A stretch of 64,000 bases of DNA from Actinobacteria bacterium IMCC26077 (GCA_002284915.1 CP015606.1:434001-498000); one strand, 5' to 3'; counted from the first letter of the stretch, positions 38,237-49,568 are shown. Translations and numbers: made by a program. The notes: generated by a model from the letters alone, not told the origin.

Positions 38237-38831
38237 ACTAGAGCCAAAGCGCGCTATTGATGGCGCTGCTGAAGAATCAATCCATATTCCGATAGCGGGG
38301 CCCGCCTCTCTATTCACGCAACTCAAAGGGTTCTGGGTCACTTTTGCAGCTCAGTTCAAGAAGGTCACCACCGTTCAATATCCAGAGGTCAAAGAGCCAA
38401 CTGCGCCACGCTTCCATGGACGCCACCAACTCAACCGTCACCCCGATGGTCTCGAGAAGTGCATTGGCTGCGAACTCTGCGCTTGGGCGTGCCCTGCCGA
38501 CGCAATCTACGTTGAAGGTGCCGATAATTCGGATGAGCAGCGCTATTCCCCTGGTGAGCGTTACGGCAAGGTCTATCAAATAAATTATCTGCGTTGCATC
38601 TTCTGTGGCCTATGCATTGAAGCCTGCCCAACTCGAGCGCTCACGATGACCAATGAATATGAATTGGCCGATGATTCACGGAAGAAATTGATTTTCGAGA
38701 AGGAAGATCTTTTAGCACCACTTCGCAGTGGCATGCTCCAACCGCCACATCCTTATTATCCGGGAACCGATGATCAGGATTATTACCACGGTCGAGTAAC
38801 AGAGGCGCACCCATCTCAGGAGCAGAAGTGA
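38229..38831 (+). CDS. nuoI: NADH-quinone oxidoreductase subunit I
   Basis: A 200-residue ferredoxin-like subunit with two 4Fe-4S sites (N6a and N6b): [16 protein letters not shown] and [16 protein letters not shown]. It passes electrons from NuoG to NuoB. GTG start lies inside the end of nuoH (8-base overlap). Confidence 0.96.
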   Translation: MSELEPKRAIDGAAEESIHIPIAGPASLFTQLKGFWVTFAAQFKKVTTVQYPEVKEPTAPRFHGRHQLNRHPDGLEKCIGCELCAWACPADAIYVEGADNSDEQRYSPGERYGKVYQINYLRCIFCGLCIEACPTRALTMTNEYELADDSRKKLIFEKEDLLAPLRSGMLQPPHPYYPGTDDQDYYHGRVTEAHPSQEQK

Positions 38832-39610
38832 ATCTTGCATCAATCGTAAATAACCAGACCCAAACTCCAGAAGCGGTGCTCTTCTTTATTCTTGCTCCCG
38901 TTATGGTTTTATCAGCATTGGGAATGCTGGTTGTGAAGAAAGCGGTGCACTCTGCACTTCTACTCGCAGTGGTGATGATTGGTCTGGCGATCTTTTACAT
39001 CGCCAATGAAGCGCCATTCCTCGGAATCGTTCAAATTGTGGTTTACACCGGCGCAGTCATGATGCTCTTCCTCTTTATTCTCATGTTGGTCGGCGTCGAT
39101 TCATCTGATTCGCTTGAAGAGACGATCAAGGGTCAGCGAATTAGCGCAGTCCTAGGCTCCGTTGGCGTCGGTTTTCTATTGATCTCTCTCTTATCGCGAG
39201 CCGAGCTTGGGCGAGCGTATGCGGGATTAGAACTGGTCAATGGCGAGGGGAACGTTCAGGCGATTGCGAAGACCTTGTTCACTCGCTACGTCTGGGCATT
39301 CGAGGTCATCTCCGCGCTTTTGATTACTGCAGCTCTTGGCGCCATGGTGCTCGCCCATCGCGAGCGGCTACTGCCGCGCAAGAGTCAGCGCGAGTTGGCG
39401 GCAGAACGAGTTCGGCAGAGTGCTATTCCTGTTGCAGGTCTTCCAGGGCCTGGAACATATGCCCTGCACAACGCAGTCGATATTCCAGCGCTCTTGCCTG
39501 ATGGTTCGCCAGCAGATTCGTCGGTTTCAAAGACGATTGCTGCGCGTGGTGAACTAGCGAATCCGAATACCTTCCGAATGAATGAGAAGAATGAAGCGGG
39601 GGAGGAGTAA
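38828..39610 (+). CDS. nuoJ: NADH-quinone oxidoreductase subunit J
   Basis: A 260-residue membrane subunit with five helices in the first ~175 residues ([45 protein letters not shown]) and a long soluble C-terminal tail of about 85 residues absent from E. coli NuoJ but usual in actinobacteria. GTG start overlaps nuoI by four bases. Confidence 0.94.
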   Translation: MNLASIVNNQTQTPEAVLFFILAPVMVLSALGMLVVKKAVHSALLLAVVMIGLAIFYIANEAPFLGIVQIVVYTGAVMMLFLFILMLVGVDSSDSLEETIKGQRISAVLGSVGVGFLLISLLSRAELGRAYAGLELVNGEGNVQAIAKTLFTRYVWAFEVISALLITAALGAMVLAHRERLLPRKSQRELAAERVRQSAIPVAGLPGPGTYALHNAVDIPALLPDGSPADSSVSKTIAARGELANPNTFRMNEKNEAGEE

Positions 39611-39613
39611 TCG

Positions 39614-39913
39614 ATGTCATTAGATAACTACCTTTACCTCTCTGCCCTTCTATTCACCATCGGTGCTGCAGGTGTTCTCATCCGTAGAAATGCCATCGTA
39701 GTCTTCATGTGCATCGAATTGATGCTCAATGCTTCAAATCTCGCCTTTGTCACTTTTGCTCGAATGAATGGTTCGATTGATGGCCAACTCTTCGCTTTCT
39801 TCACCATGGTTGTTGCAGCTTGCGAGGTAGTTGTTGGCTTAGCAATCATCGTCACTATCTACCGCTCGCGTCGATCTGCATCGGTCGATGATGCGAGATT
39901 GTTGAAACTCTGA
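39614..39913 (+). CDS. nuoK: NADH-quinone oxidoreductase subunit K
   Basis: A 99-residue, three-helix MrpC-like subunit. [18 protein letters not shown] and [19 protein letters not shown] contain the two membrane glutamates needed for proton transfer. Overlaps nuoL by one base. Confidence 0.96.
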   Translation: MSLDNYLYLSALLFTIGAAGVLIRRNAIVVFMCIELMLNASNLAFVTFARMNGSIDGQLFAFFTMVVAACEVVVGLAIIVTIYRSRRSASVDDARLLKL

Positions 39914-41826
39914 TGAACGGAACTTCACAGATGCTCGTTTACCTCATCGCAATCCCGCTCTTTAGCGCGACCGTACTTTTGCTAGGCAGTAGGGCGCTCG
40001 ACAAAGTCGGCCACATCATTGGAACCCTTGCCTCGACCGCTGCTTTTGTCGTTGGCTTGCTTGAGTTCTTCGCCATGCTCGGCCGAGCACCTGAGAATCG
40101 GGCAGTCACCCAGCCTCTTTTTACATGGATCGAAGTAGGCAATTTCAATGTAGGTGCCACTTTGCTCCTCGACCAACTCTCAATCTGTTTTGTACTTCTT
40201 ATCACCGGCGTTGGCACCCTTATCCATATTTATTCCATCGCATATATGTCGCACGATAAGGATCGTCGTCGATTCTTCGCCTTCCTCAACCTCTTCATCG
40301 CAGCAATGTTGCTACTCGTGCTTGGCGATTCATACTTAAGTCTTTATGTTGGTTGGGAAGGTGTTGGCCTTGCTTCATACCTTCTCATTGGATTCTGGAA
40401 TCAGAAACCTGCATATGCGACCGCAGCTAAGAAAGCGTTCGTAGCAAACCGAGTTGGTGATGTCGGTCTATCGCTGGCAGTAATGATCGCGTTCGTTCAA
40501 TTCGGATCGGTCTCCTTTAGTGGAGTCGCAGAAGGCGTAGAAGCTGGAAAGGCAAGCTCGCTCGCGCTCAACTGTCTAGGTGCCGCGCTCCTGCTTGCCG
40601 CAGTAGGTAAATCTGCGCAATTCCCATTACAGGCATGGTTGGGCGATGCGATGGCTGGTCCTACCCCAGTCTCCGCGTTGATTCACGCAGCGACAATGGT
40701 TACCGCTGGCGTTTATCTCATCTCGCGCTCACACTTTGTCTTCGATGTCGCATCGGTGGCGCAACTTCTCGTTGTCATAGTCGGTGCAATTACGCTGCTC
40801 TTTGGCGCGATTATCGGTATGGCAAAAGATGACATTAAGAAAGCCTTGGCGGCATCGACGATGTCACAGATTGGTTACATGATCCTGGCAACTGGTCTTG
40901 GCCCAGTTGGTTATGCATTCGCGATGATGCATTTGCTTACCCATGGCTTCTTCAAAGCGGGAATGTTCCTTGGAGCTGGCTCTGTGATGCATGGCATGAA
41001 TGATGAAGTAGATATGCGTAAGTACGGCGCTCTTCGAAAGTATATGCCAGTCACATTTATCACCTTCGGTCTTGGCTACCTTGCGATTATTGGTGTGCCA
41101 CCCTTTGCTGGTTTCTACTCAAAAGACAAGATCATCGAAATCGCACTCGATGCTGGTGGTGCGAAAGGAATCATTCTCGGTTCCATCACATTGCTTGGTG
41201 CTGCAATAACCGCCTTCTATATGTCACGCGTGATGTTGATGACCTTCTTCGGAAGTAAGCGCTGGGAAGCTGATGCGCATCCGCACGAATCGCCAGCCTT
41301 AATGACCATTCCAATGGTGATTCTGGCGATTGGCTCGATTAGCGCCGGATTCATCTTCAATCTTGGCGATAGATTCATTAACTTCCTCAACCCGGTATTC
41401 CACTCCGATCATTCTGGGCACGGCGAGAAGGAGCACCTCTTGCCACCAATCGTCGTCTCTGCTCTGGCACTCACCGCTGTTGCAATTGGCGTATCTATCG
41501 CAATCGCCAAATATGGTCGCGGGAAATCGATCCCTGCAGTTGCGCCAGCTGATGTCTCCGTTTGGACCAAAGTCGCCCGCCGTGATCTTCTCCAGGATGA
41601 TCTCAACGAGGCCCTCTTTATGCGTCCAGGTCAAGAGCTAACCAAGGCGCTGGCAATAGTTGATGAGAAAGTCATCGATGGCGCCGTGCGCGGAGTTGGT
41701 TCACTCACACTCGATGTCGCTTCAGGAGTTCGTAGAACGCAGACTGGATTTGTCCGCTCGTATGCCTTGTGGGTAATTGTTGGCGCCGTCGGAATCTTGG
41801 CCACGATTGCGGTGATGTCGCTATGA
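39913..41826 (+). CDS. nuoL: NADH-quinone oxidoreductase subunit L
   Basis: A 637-residue antiporter-like proton-pumping subunit. [18 protein letters not shown] carries the key Glu, [32 protein letters not shown] the key Lys region, and the long C-terminal lateral helix is encoded beyond residue ~530. The start at 39913 overlaps the nuoK stop. Confidence 0.96.
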   Translation: MNGTSQMLVYLIAIPLFSATVLLLGSRALDKVGHIIGTLASTAAFVVGLLEFFAMLGRAPENRAVTQPLFTWIEVGNFNVGATLLLDQLSICFVLLITGVGTLIHIYSIAYMSHDKDRRRFFAFLNLFIAAMLLLVLGDSYLSLYVGWEGVGLASYLLIGFWNQKPAYATAAKKAFVANRVGDVGLSLAVMIAFVQFGSVSFSGVAEGVEAGKASSLALNCLGAALLLAAVGKSAQFPLQAWLGDAMAGPTPVSALIHAATMVTAGVYLISRSHFVFDVASVAQLLVVIVGAITLLFGAIIGMAKDDIKKALAASTMSQIGYMILATGLGPVGYAFAMMHLLTHGFFKAGMFLGAGSVMHGMNDEVDMRKYGALRKYMPVTFITFGLGYLAIIGVPPFAGFYSKDKIIEIALDAGGAKGIILGSITLLGAAITAFYMSRVMLMTFFGSKRWEADAHPHESPALMTIPMVILAIGSISAGFIFNLGDRFINFLNPVFHSDHSGHGEKEHLLPPIVVSALALTAVAIGVSIAIAKYGRGKSIPAVAPADVSVWTKVARRDLLQDDLNEALFMRPGQELTKALAIVDEKVIDGAVRGVGSLTLDVASGVRRTQTGFVRSYALWVIVGAVGILATIAVMSL

Positions 41827-43334
41827 ATTCACTAACGATTCTCGGCGCGCTTCCACTTCTTGGTAGCGCAGCGCTCTTCTTGCTCCCACGCGCGAACGAG
41901 TTGCTTGCAAAGCGCGTAGCTCTGGGAGTCTCAACTGTTGTAGCGGTAGCTGGTCTTGCAATTGCTATGAATTTCGATCGCTCTGTAACTGGTTTCCAAC
42001 TCGTTGAGAAGTATTCGTGGATTCCTGCCTTTGGAATCAACTTCGGTTTAGGTGTCGATGGCATGGCGCTGCTCTTGATTCTGCTTGCGCTCATCCTCAC
42101 CCCAATTGTGATTTTGGCCTGTTGGAATGAGGCAGAGGGTAGTCGCTGGAGCGTTAAGACATTCTTTGCGCTTTTACTTATTCTTGAGACGATGATGATT
42201 GGTGTCTTCGCCGCCACAGATATCTTCCTGTTCTATCTCTTCTTCGAAGCGATGCTGATTCCGGTCTACTTCCTAATCGGTGGTTATGGCAGCGGTGAAC
42301 GTGCCGCAGCAGCGGTGAAGTTCCTGCTCTACTCGCTCTTTGGTGGGCTATTGATGCTCGCTTCGATTATCGGCCTATATGTAGTCAGTCGCGATCAACT
42401 CGGTGCGCCAACATTTGATGTGACTGAACTTCAAAAGCTCAGTTTGAATAACCAGACCGAAGCCTTCCTCTTCTTGGGCTTCTTCATTGCCTTCGCGATT
42501 AAAGCTCCACTTTGGCCATTCCATACCTGGCTGCCAGATGCGGCAAAAGCTGCGACTCCAGGGACATCTGTGCTGCTACTTGGTGTGCTCGACAAGGTCG
42601 GCACCTACGGAATGATCCGCTTCTGCCTCACCCTTTTCCCTGATGCATCGAAGCAATTTGGGCCAACGATCATCGTGCTCTCGTTAATCTCAATCTTCTA
42701 CGGCGCTTTCTTAGCTATCTGGCAGAGCAATGGCGATATCAAGCGTTTGATTTCTTACACTTCAATCTCGCACTTTGGTTTTATCACCCTTGGCATTTTC
42801 GCATTCACTGCGCAGGGTCAATCAGGTTCTATTCTCTATATGGTCAATCACGGCTTCTCGACCGCAGCGCTCTTCCTCATTGCAGGTTGGATGATTGCTC
42901 GTCGCAACTCCTCGAAAGTCCAAGATTTCGGTGGTTTGCAACGAGTGACACCGGTGCTTGCGTGGACCTTCTTCATCGCAGGATTATCAAGTTTGGCGTT
43001 GCCAGGTCTCTCATCATTTGTCAGCGAATTCCTCGTGCTCGTTGGCACTTTCGTCCGTTACCCCCTTGCTGCAGTAATTGGCACCCTGGGTATCATCTTG
43101 GCTGCGCTCTACATCTTGATTCCAGTACAGCGTTCGCTCCATGGGCCAGTCGCGCCAGGAAATGAGAACCTCAAAGATCTCAACCTCCGCGAAAAGATTG
43201 CGATTGCACCAGTGATTGCGCTCATCATTTTCTTCGGATTCTTTCCGCAGATCCTTCTCAATGTCATTAACCCAGGAGCTCAAGCTTCAATCAGCGCTCT
43301 CAACATTGGGCCTAGCACCGGAGGGGATAAGTAA
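41823..43334 (+). CDS. nuoM: NADH-quinone oxidoreductase subunit M
   Basis: 503 residues from the ATG at 41823 (ATGA overlap with nuoL); an upstream in-frame ATG inside nuoL gives a hydrophilic extension not expected. Proton-pumping antiporter-like subunit: [17 protein letters not shown] has the functional Glu, [17 protein letters not shown] the Lys and the quinone-oxidoreductase signature. Confidence 0.95.
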   Translation: MNSLTILGALPLLGSAALFLLPRANELLAKRVALGVSTVVAVAGLAIAMNFDRSVTGFQLVEKYSWIPAFGINFGLGVDGMALLLILLALILTPIVILACWNEAEGSRWSVKTFFALLLILETMMIGVFAATDIFLFYLFFEAMLIPVYFLIGGYGSGERAAAAVKFLLYSLFGGLLMLASIIGLYVVSRDQLGAPTFDVTELQKLSLNNQTEAFLFLGFFIAFAIKAPLWPFHTWLPDAAKAATPGTSVLLLGVLDKVGTYGMIRFCLTLFPDASKQFGPTIIVLSLISIFYGAFLAIWQSNGDIKRLISYTSISHFGFITLGIFAFTAQGQSGSILYMVNHGFSTAALFLIAGWMIARRNSSKVQDFGGLQRVTPVLAWTFFIAGLSSLALPGLSSFVSEFLVLVGTFVRYPLAAVIGTLGIILAALYILIPVQRSLHGPVAPGNENLKDLNLREKIAIAPVIALIIFFGFFPQILLNVINPGAQASISALNIGPSTGGDK

Positions 43335-44851
43335 TGCCAACTCCAAAGATTGAATACGGCATCCTCGCACCTGTCTTGGTGGTACTTGCTGCGGCAGTGC
43401 TCGCCGTCTTGGTTGAAGCCTTTGTCTCACGTCGCTATCGATATGTTGTGCAGACAACGTTAAGTTTCGCAGCAATCGCGCTCGGACTCTTTACAGTAAT
43501 TCTCAATAAAGATGTCTCTGGAAGATTTGCTGAAGGCTCTGTTGCGGTAGATGGCGTGACTATCGTCCTCCAAGGCACGATTTTGATCTTCGCACTTCTT
43601 GGATTACTACTTATTGCCGAACGTGGCTTCCAATCCTTTACTGCCCAGGCATCAACGCTGCCAGGTTCAGCCGATGAACAACGCGCGTTGGCATCCGGGC
43701 TACAGCAGACTGAAGTATTTCCACTCACGCTATTTGCTGTTGGTGGCGCACTACTCTTCCCTGCTGCGAATGATCTGATCACGCTCTTCGTAGCTCTCGA
43801 AGTGCTCTCGCTTCCGCTCTATCTGATGGCTGGCCTCTCGCAGCGCCGGCGCCTGCTCTCCCAAGAGGCCGGGCTCAAGTACTTCCTCCTAGGCGCCTTC
43901 TCGTCAGCCTTTTTCCTCTTTGGCTCCGCCTTCCTCTATGGCTATGCCGGAACGACCACCTTCGATGGCATCAAGCTCCAGATCACGACCTCACCCGGAA
44001 ATGATCTTTTTCTCTTGGTGGGGCTGGCGATGCTCACCGTAGGGCTCCTCTTTAAGGTCTCGGCAGCGCCCTTCCACTCATGGACTCCAGATGTCTATCA
44101 AGGCGCTCCGACGCCAATTACCGCCTTTATGGCAGCAGTCACCAAGGTGGCGGCCTTCGGCGCATTCCTGCGGATCTTCTACACCACTATCGGCGGAATG
44201 GTCTGGACCTGGCGACCAATCATCATCGCGATCTCCATTCTCACCATGGCTATCGGCACCATCATCGCTATCGCGCAAAAGGATGTGAAGCGCGTTCTCG
44301 CTTATTCGGCGATTGCGCACTCAGGTTTCTTGCTCACCGGTATTGTCGCGTTCAATAAATCTGGCGTTGGTGCCACGTTGCTCTATCTCCTTACCTATGG
44401 CTTCACCACGCTTGGTACTTTCGCAATCGTCACCTTGGTGCGCGATGCTGGCGGAGAAGTGACCGATCTCAATCGTTGGAGTGGACTTGGCAAGCGCTCG
44501 CCGCTGATTGCTGGCATTTTCACGCTCTTCCTTTTGGCGCTCGCTGGAATTCCATTGACCTCAGGCTTCGTCGGAAAGTTCGCGATTTTCTCTGCTGCGT
44601 ATGAGAGCGGCAATATCTCTGTAGTCATCGCCGGTGTGCTCGCATCTGCTGTCGCAGCATTCTTCTATATCCGCATTGTGGTGTTGATGTACTTCAATGA
44701 TCCACAGGAAGATGGCACTTCGGTGGTCATTCCATCGCCAGTAACTGCAATAACAATCGGTGTCTGCGCAGTTGCCACCTTGGTATTAGGCGTCTTCCCA
44801 CAACCAGTGATTAACGCGGTTAATTCACTGGCAATGTTCGTCGCCGGTTAA
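43334..44851 (+). CDS. nuoN: NADH-quinone oxidoreductase subunit N
   Basis: A 505-residue antiporter-like subunit closing the nuo operon. LFVALEVLSLPLYLMAGL (Glu) and KVSAAPFHSWTPDVYQGAPTP (Lys) are clear. A central stretch (about 43790-44280) uses almost only codons ending in G or C, in contrast with both ends of the gene and with nuoM. Confidence 0.95.
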   Translation: MPTPKIEYGILAPVLVVLAAAVLAVLVEAFVSRRYRYVVQTTLSFAAIALGLFTVILNKDVSGRFAEGSVAVDGVTIVLQGTILIFALLGLLLIAERGFQSFTAQASTLPGSADEQRALASGLQQTEVFPLTLFAVGGALLFPAANDLITLFVALEVLSLPLYLMAGLSQRRRLLSQEAGLKYFLLGAFSSAFFLFGSAFLYGYAGTTTFDGIKLQITTSPGNDLFLLVGLAMLTVGLLFKVSAAPFHSWTPDVYQGAPTPITAFMAAVTKVAAFGAFLRIFYTTIGGMVWTWRPIIIAISILTMAIGTIIAIAQKDVKRVLAYSAIAHSGFLLTGIVAFNKSGVGATLLYLLTYGFTTLGTFAIVTLVRDAGGEVTDLNRWSGLGKRSPLIAGIFTLFLLALAGIPLTSGFVGKFAIFSAAYESGNISVVIAGVLASAVAAFFYIRIVVLMYFNDPQEDGTSVVIPSPVTAITIGVCAVATLVLGVFPQPVINAVNSLAMFVAG

Positions 44852-44858
44852 GAACTCT

Positions 44859-45842
44859 ATGGTTACCCTGCCATCGCTCTCGGCAGAAGTGGAGCGCGAC
44901 CTCACAATTCGAATGAAAGCGGTCGAAGACTTCCTTTTCAACCATGCTGCCGGCGAATTCCCATTCGCGACCGAAACTTCGCGCCACCTGATTTCCGCTG
45001 GCGGCAAAAGATTTCGACCAGTCTTAACGCTTTTAGCTTCAAATTATGGAGATCCCACCCGCGAGGAGATCATCAAGGCTGCAGTTGTTGTTGAATTAAC
45101 GCATTTAGCAACGCTTTATCACGATGATGTGATGGATGAAGCTCCGTTGCGTCGCGGGGTGGTGAGCGCCAATAAGCGCTGGGGCAATTCAGTGGCAATC
45201 CTCACCGGCGACTACCTCTTCGCAAAATCTTCCCTCCTACTGGCTGACCTTGGTCCTGATGCTGTCCGCCACCAGGCGATGACTTTTGAACGGTTAGTTG
45301 TTGGCCAAATCATGGAGACCGAAGGTCCGCAGGATGGCGCCGATCCATTAACCCACTATCTGAAGGTTGTTGCTGAGAAGACCGGTTCCCTCTTTGGACT
45401 CTGCGCCCGATACGGCGGATATCTTTCAGGTGCTAAGCCTGAGATCGTCGAGACTTTAGTGAAGTTCAGCGAGGAATTGGGGATCGCATTCCAACTCGCT
45501 GATGATGTCATCGATATCGAAAGTTCCTCGAATCAATCGGGCAAGACGCCGGGGACTGATCTACGCGAAGGTGTGCCGACGCTAGTCACTTTGTTAGTGC
45601 AAAAAATGGCGCGCCCCGAAGATGCACGATTACTTCAACTACTTTCTGGGCCAATCACTGACGAAAGCGATGTTACTTTCGCGCTAGAAGCGCTTAGTAA
45701 CCATTCAGCGCTTGGTGAGGCTAAGCAGATCACCATGCAATATGCCGAAAGCGCGCGAAAGATGTTGTCGAGCTTGCCATTAAATGGAACTACTGAGGGG
45801 CTGCTAAACCTGTGCGATGCCCTTGTCTCCCGCTCTTCCTGA
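44859..45842 (+). CDS. polyprenyl diphosphate synthase (probable menaquinone side chain)
   Basis: A 327-residue trans-prenyltransferase. First Asp-rich motif YHDDVMDEAPLRRG, second QLADDVIDIESSSNQSGKTPGTD. It condenses isopentenyl units onto an allylic diphosphate. The position seven bases after nuoN and the men genes upstream indicate that it makes the menaquinone tail; chain length cannot be fixed by eye. Its last 39 bases overlap the convergent rarD-like gene. Confidence 0.92.
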   Translation: MVTLPSLSAEVERDLTIRMKAVEDFLFNHAAGEFPFATETSRHLISAGGKRFRPVLTLLASNYGDPTREEIIKAAVVVELTHLATLYHDDVMDEAPLRRGVVSANKRWGNSVAILTGDYLFAKSSLLLADLGPDAVRHQAMTFERLVVGQIMETEGPQDGADPLTHYLKVVAEKTGSLFGLCARYGGYLSGAKPEIVETLVKFSEELGIAFQLADDVIDIESSSNQSGKTPGTDLREGVPTLVTLLVQKMARPEDARLLQLLSGPITDESDVTFALEALSNHSALGEAKQITMQYAESARKMLSSLPLNGTTEGLLNLCDALVSRSS

Positions 45843-46700
45843 ACGGACCATATCCGTCGCAAGGAAGCTGAGCGCGAGCCAAATAGTAAGGAATCCCACC
45901 CAGCGCGAACCTGACATCTCTTCGTGATTGATAAAGACGCCAACGAGGAACATGACTGTGGGCGTGATGTATTGCATCAAGCCAAGTGTGGTGAGCGGAA
46001 GGCGTACCGCAGCGTTGTTGAATGCGAGCAATGGCAGGACGGTTGCAAGGCCTGCGGTTGCTAATCCGATCGAGATCCAGAGCCCATGGCCAAATTGCGC
46101 TTTACCATCGAACTCAAGTTTGGTGAGAAAGATTAATGTGGGAATTGCGGCAAAAATCGTCTCGATTGCTAGCCCAATCAAGGGATCAACGGCGAGCTTC
46201 TTCTTGATAACGCTGTACATCCCCCAGGTGCAAGCCAAACCAAGAGCAATCAAAGGTAGTTGGCCGTAATCGTAGGTGAGTGCGCCAACGCCAATGGCTG
46301 CAATCGCAACGGCCGTCCATTGGAGCGGTCGCATTTTCTCGCGGAGAATGAACACTCCGAAGGCAACGTTCATGAGTGGAGTGATGTAGTAACCGAGTGA
46401 GGATTCAACGATTCGATCGACAGTGACTGACCAGATATAGATAGCCCAATTGCCTGAGACTAATCCTGCAGTCAATGCGAGCAGGAGGAACATCCGTGGC
46501 GTTCGTAAGATAGTAAGGGCATCTTTGAGTTGATGACGAAAAGCGAGCGCGAGCCAACAGACTAGCAACGACCAGATTGCACGGTGCGAGATGATCTCCC
46601 ACGCGCTAGCAGCTCGCATCCACCCCCAATAAATGGGCAGGGCGCCCCAAATGATGTACGCAAACAAGCCATAGAACAGACCGCTCTGATACTTGTTCAC
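45804..46700 (-). CDS. rarD: EamA/RarD-family transporter
   Basis: A 298-residue, ten-helix drug/metabolite transporter of the RarD branch: GLFAYIIWGALPIYW at the N-terminus, SHRAIWSLLVCW, NWAIYIWSV, SLGYYITPLMNV and LMQYITPTVMFLVGV are all RarD-like. Substrate unknown. GTG start, 13 bases after yajQ, so the two are co-transcribed. The 3' end overlaps the polyprenyl synthase gene tail to tail. Confidence 0.9.
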   Translation of the reverse strand: MNKYQSGLFYGLFAYIIWGALPIYWGWMRAASAWEIISHRAIWSLLVCWLALAFRHQLKDALTILRTPRMFLLLALTAGLVSGNWAIYIWSVTVDRIVESSLGYYITPLMNVAFGVFILREKMRPLQWTAVAIAAIGVGALTYDYGQLPLIALGLACTWGMYSVIKKKLAVDPLIGLAIETIFAAIPTLIFLTKLEFDGKAQFGHGLWISIGLATAGLATVLPLLAFNNAAVRLPLTTLGLMQYITPTVMFLVGVFINHEEMSGSRWVGFLTIWLALSFLATDMVRSGRAGDKGIAQV

Positions 46701-46713
46701 TTAGCGTCCTTAA

Positions 46714-47205
46714 TTAACGGTAGTTAGTGAATTGTGGCGCGAAATCCCAGGTCTCGGCCTTGACGAGCGCGATTGCCTCTTGTAGATCATCGCGTGATTT
46801 GGAGGAGACGCGGAGTTCTTCACCTTGGATTTGGGTTTTTAGAGATTTGGGTCCGCTATCCCGAAGGAATTTGGCGAGCTTCTTCGCGTTCTCAGTGCTG
46901 ATGCCCTCTTTGATCTTCACATTGATTTTGAAGAGCTTGCCTGAAGGTTGCGGCTCGCTGGCATCAAGATGCTTGAGGGATACCCCACGTTTGACGCACT
47001 TCTCTTTAAAGACATCGAGCGCCGCCTTAGCCCGCTCTTCGCTCCCTGATTCGATAGCGACGATCTCGGTGCCGCTCATCGCAATCTTCGTCTCAGTACC
47101 GCGGAAATCGAACCGGGTGCCTAATTCACGATCAGCTTGATTGAGCGCGTTGTCTAGCTCCATCCGATCTACCTTAGAAACTATGTCGAAACTGGAATCT
47201 GCCAT
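46714..47205 (-). CDS. yajQ: YajQ-family nucleotide-binding protein
   Basis: 163 residues. Start at 47205 ([13 protein letters not shown]) because all YajQ proteins begin so and GGAGGAAGAG stands right before it; the longer frame would run into kynU. Motifs [11 protein letters not shown] and the C-terminal [23 protein letters not shown] pattern are typical. The family binds nucleotides (c-di-GMP in some species) and RNA; role here unknown. Confidence 0.95.
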   Translation of the reverse strand: MADSSFDIVSKVDRMELDNALNQADRELGTRFDFRGTETKIAMSGTEIVAIESGSEERAKAALDVFKEKCVKRGVSLKHLDASEPQPSGKLFKINVKIKEGISTENAKKLAKFLRDSGPKSLKTQIQGEELRVSSKSRDDLQEAIALVKAETWDFAPQFTNYR

Positions 47206-47244
47206 CTCTTCCTCCAATTCACCAAAGTCTATAGGCTCTTTTAC

Positions 47245-48516
47245 ATGGCCATGACCCGTGAAGATGCCGCACAACTCGATGCTGGGGATGTTCTTGCTCA
47301 CTATAAGAACGAATTCGTGATTGCTGACCCAGATGTCTCATATCTCGATGGGAATTCCTTAGGACGATTACCTAAGCGCACGGTAGAAGTGGTCAATAAA
47401 TTCCTCATTGAGGAGTGGGGCACAAAGGTCGTTGATGGCTGGGGGGATTGGATTGACGAAGCGAGCAAGAGCGGGGATTTGATCGGGCGAAGCGCGCTTG
47501 GAGCAGCCTCTGGTCAGGTTCTGGCGTGCGATACGACATCGGTAAATTTCTACCAACTCTGTAGCGCGGCGATTAAAGCGCGCCCTGGTCGAAAGAAGAT
47601 CATCACTGACTCGGCGAACTTCCCAACCGACAGATATATCTTGCAGGGGCTTGCCAAGGAGCATGGCCTCGAACTTCTGATGATTGATAATGAATCAACC
47701 GGTGTAACAAAACACGAACGGATCACCCCGGAAGTTTTGGCGCCATATCTCGATGAGAGCGTTGCCCTGGTATCGCTACAAGTAATTCAATATCGCTCGG
47801 GCGCTCGTTCAGATATCAGAGCGCTCACCGACTTGGTTCGCGCACATGGCGCGCTGTTGGTGTGGGACGCATCCCATGCTGTTGGTGCGATTGCGATGGA
47901 CTTCGATAAGAGCGGTGTCGACCTTGCCGTGGGTTGCACCTATAAATATGGGAACTCAGGTCCAGGCTCACCTGCGTGGCTATATGTGAGCAAAGCGCGA
48001 CAGCGTGAGTTTCAGGTCCCGATTCAAGGATGGTTCGCCCAGCGAGATCAATTCGCAATGGGGGCGAACTTCGAACGAAGCGAAGAGATGCGCGGTTTCC
48101 AGATTGCAAGCCCATCAATCTTTGGGATGCGAACAATCAATAGCGCCTTTGAAATGATTGAAGAAGCTGGCATCTCAGCAATCGAAGCCAAGGCCCGTGC
48201 GGGAACGTCGATGATGATTGATCTTTTCGACGAGTGGTTAGCGCCCCTTGGTTTTGCACTTAATACTCCGCGAGAAGCGGGGGAACGTGGTGGACATATC
48301 TCGCTCTGGCATGAGCAGGCACAACGGATCAGCGTTGCCCTTCGTCGATTCCAGAGAGTAATTCCTGATTATCGAGTTCCCAATCAGATTCGAGTCGCTA
48401 TCTCACCTCTAGCGACATCATTTGTCGAGGTGTTCGATGGTTTTGCCCGAATTCGCAAGAGCGTGATGGATAAGGAGTACCTACAAATCAGCAATGAAGG
48501 AAATAGGGTGACCTAA
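47245..48516 (+). CDS. kynU: kynureninase
   Basis: A 423-residue PLP enzyme that cuts kynurenine to anthranilate and alanine. [13 protein letters not shown] is the family hallmark; [21 protein letters not shown] and the PLP-lysine loop [19 protein letters not shown] follow; ASPSIFG is near the C-terminus. No tryptophan dioxygenase or formamidase lies nearby, so the rest of the pathway is elsewhere or the enzyme salvages imported kynurenine. Start may be 47245 or the ATG two codons on; no Shine-Dalgarno, a TATAGG box lies 10-15 bases upstream. Confidence 0.92.
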   Translation: MAMTREDAAQLDAGDVLAHYKNEFVIADPDVSYLDGNSLGRLPKRTVEVVNKFLIEEWGTKVVDGWGDWIDEASKSGDLIGRSALGAASGQVLACDTTSVNFYQLCSAAIKARPGRKKIITDSANFPTDRYILQGLAKEHGLELLMIDNESTGVTKHERITPEVLAPYLDESVALVSLQVIQYRSGARSDIRALTDLVRAHGALLVWDASHAVGAIAMDFDKSGVDLAVGCTYKYGNSGPGSPAWLYVSKARQREFQVPIQGWFAQRDQFAMGANFERSEEMRGFQIASPSIFGMRTINSAFEMIEEAGISAIEAKARAGTSMMIDLFDEWLAPLGFALNTPREAGERGGHISLWHEQAQRISVALRRFQRVIPDYRVPNQIRVAISPLATSFVEVFDGFARIRKSVMDKEYLQISNEGNRVT

Positions 48517-49568
48517 TGTCCCTTCGCTTTCGTCGCTCGATCAAATTGATCCCGGGAGTCCGCCTCAATTTCAGCACGAGTTCGGTTGGTCTCTCAGTTG
48601 GCGTCCCAGGTGCCCGAGTAAGTATCAACTCGAAGGGCGATATCTACACATCGGCAGGGATACCTGGTACCGGTTTATATAACGTCGAGCGCTCTTCGCT
48701 CCGTGGCAGACGTTCGCGTAGGGGCGCTGAGGCAGAGGTCTCTGAGTATTACGCTCCGCCTAAACCACCGAAACCTAGCTTCTTCGCTAATCGACGAGAA
48801 CGAGACTTCTACGACTTCATGAACAAAAGATTTAGCGGGGAAGAGCTGCAGCTTGATAAAGAGATTATCGACGAATCGTTAGCACTTGCCCAGAAGCATA
48901 AGAAATTGAAGTACACCTTTCTCTCAATCGCTTTCTTAGTCGGGGCTCGTGATGACAGTAAATTGCCAAACTTGCTTGAAGTAGCCGCGGATGTGTGGCA
49001 GAACGCCAAGTTGGCTTTCGGGAGCTACGAAGCGCGGAAATATTTCCCACTGCTACAGATGAAGGTTGATATCACTCCGGGAATCTCCTTTGATGATTCA
49101 TATGGTCGGAGCGCATTTGGTTTTCTCTACGTTGAAGTCTTACAAGAATCGAAGAAATTCGATTTAGCTTTACAAGTTCTTGAGGAGATCGGTACTAATC
49201 AACTCACCGCGGTCTCAGCCGCGGATATCGAGCTTTCCGAAAAGAAATTTGAGGATGTTCTCGACTCCACTGAAGATCTCGAGCTAGAGGATGAGGCGAC
49301 GGGAATGCTTTTCATCATGCGCGCTGCTGCACTCTCTGAGCTGGGTTTCCATGATGGTGCGCTCGAGGCGATCAAACGCGTGGTCGCCAAACGCTCCCTT
49401 GATGAAGAGGTCCGTAATCGAGCGCTTTGGGAGCGAGCAAATATTTACGAGCGGCAAGGGAAGAAATCACACGCTCTGAAAGAGCTCGAAAAGATCGTGC
49501 TTGCTGATAGTAAGTACCCAGAAGTCATGAACCGGATCAAAGGGCTACGCACGACGGAAGCTGGGTAA
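48516..49568 (+). CDS. DUF4236 protein with TPR-like C-terminus
   Basis: A 350-residue protein. Residues 1-57 form a DUF4236 domain (LRFRRSIKLIPGVRLNFSTS, VSINSKGDIYTSAGIPGTGL); after a basic Arg-rich linker and FFANRRERDFYDFMNKRF, the remainder is helical with repeats resembling tetratricopeptides (ALEAIKRVV, RALWERANIYERQGKKSHALKELEKIV). Its start overlaps the kynU stop by one base. Function unknown; probably a protein-interaction scaffold. Confidence 0.82.
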   Translation: MSLRFRRSIKLIPGVRLNFSTSSVGLSVGVPGARVSINSKGDIYTSAGIPGTGLYNVERSSLRGRRSRRGAEAEVSEYYAPPKPPKPSFFANRRERDFYDFMNKRFSGEELQLDKEIIDESLALAQKHKKLKYTFLSIAFLVGARDDSKLPNLLEVAADVWQNAKLAFGSYEARKYFPLLQMKVDITPGISFDDSYGRSAFGFLYVEVLQESKKFDLALQVLEEIGTNQLTAVSAADIELSEKKFEDVLDSTEDLELEDEATGMLFIMRAAALSELGFHDGALEAIKRVVAKRSLDEEVRNRALWERANIYERQGKKSHALKELEKIVLADSKYPEVMNRIKGLRTTEAG

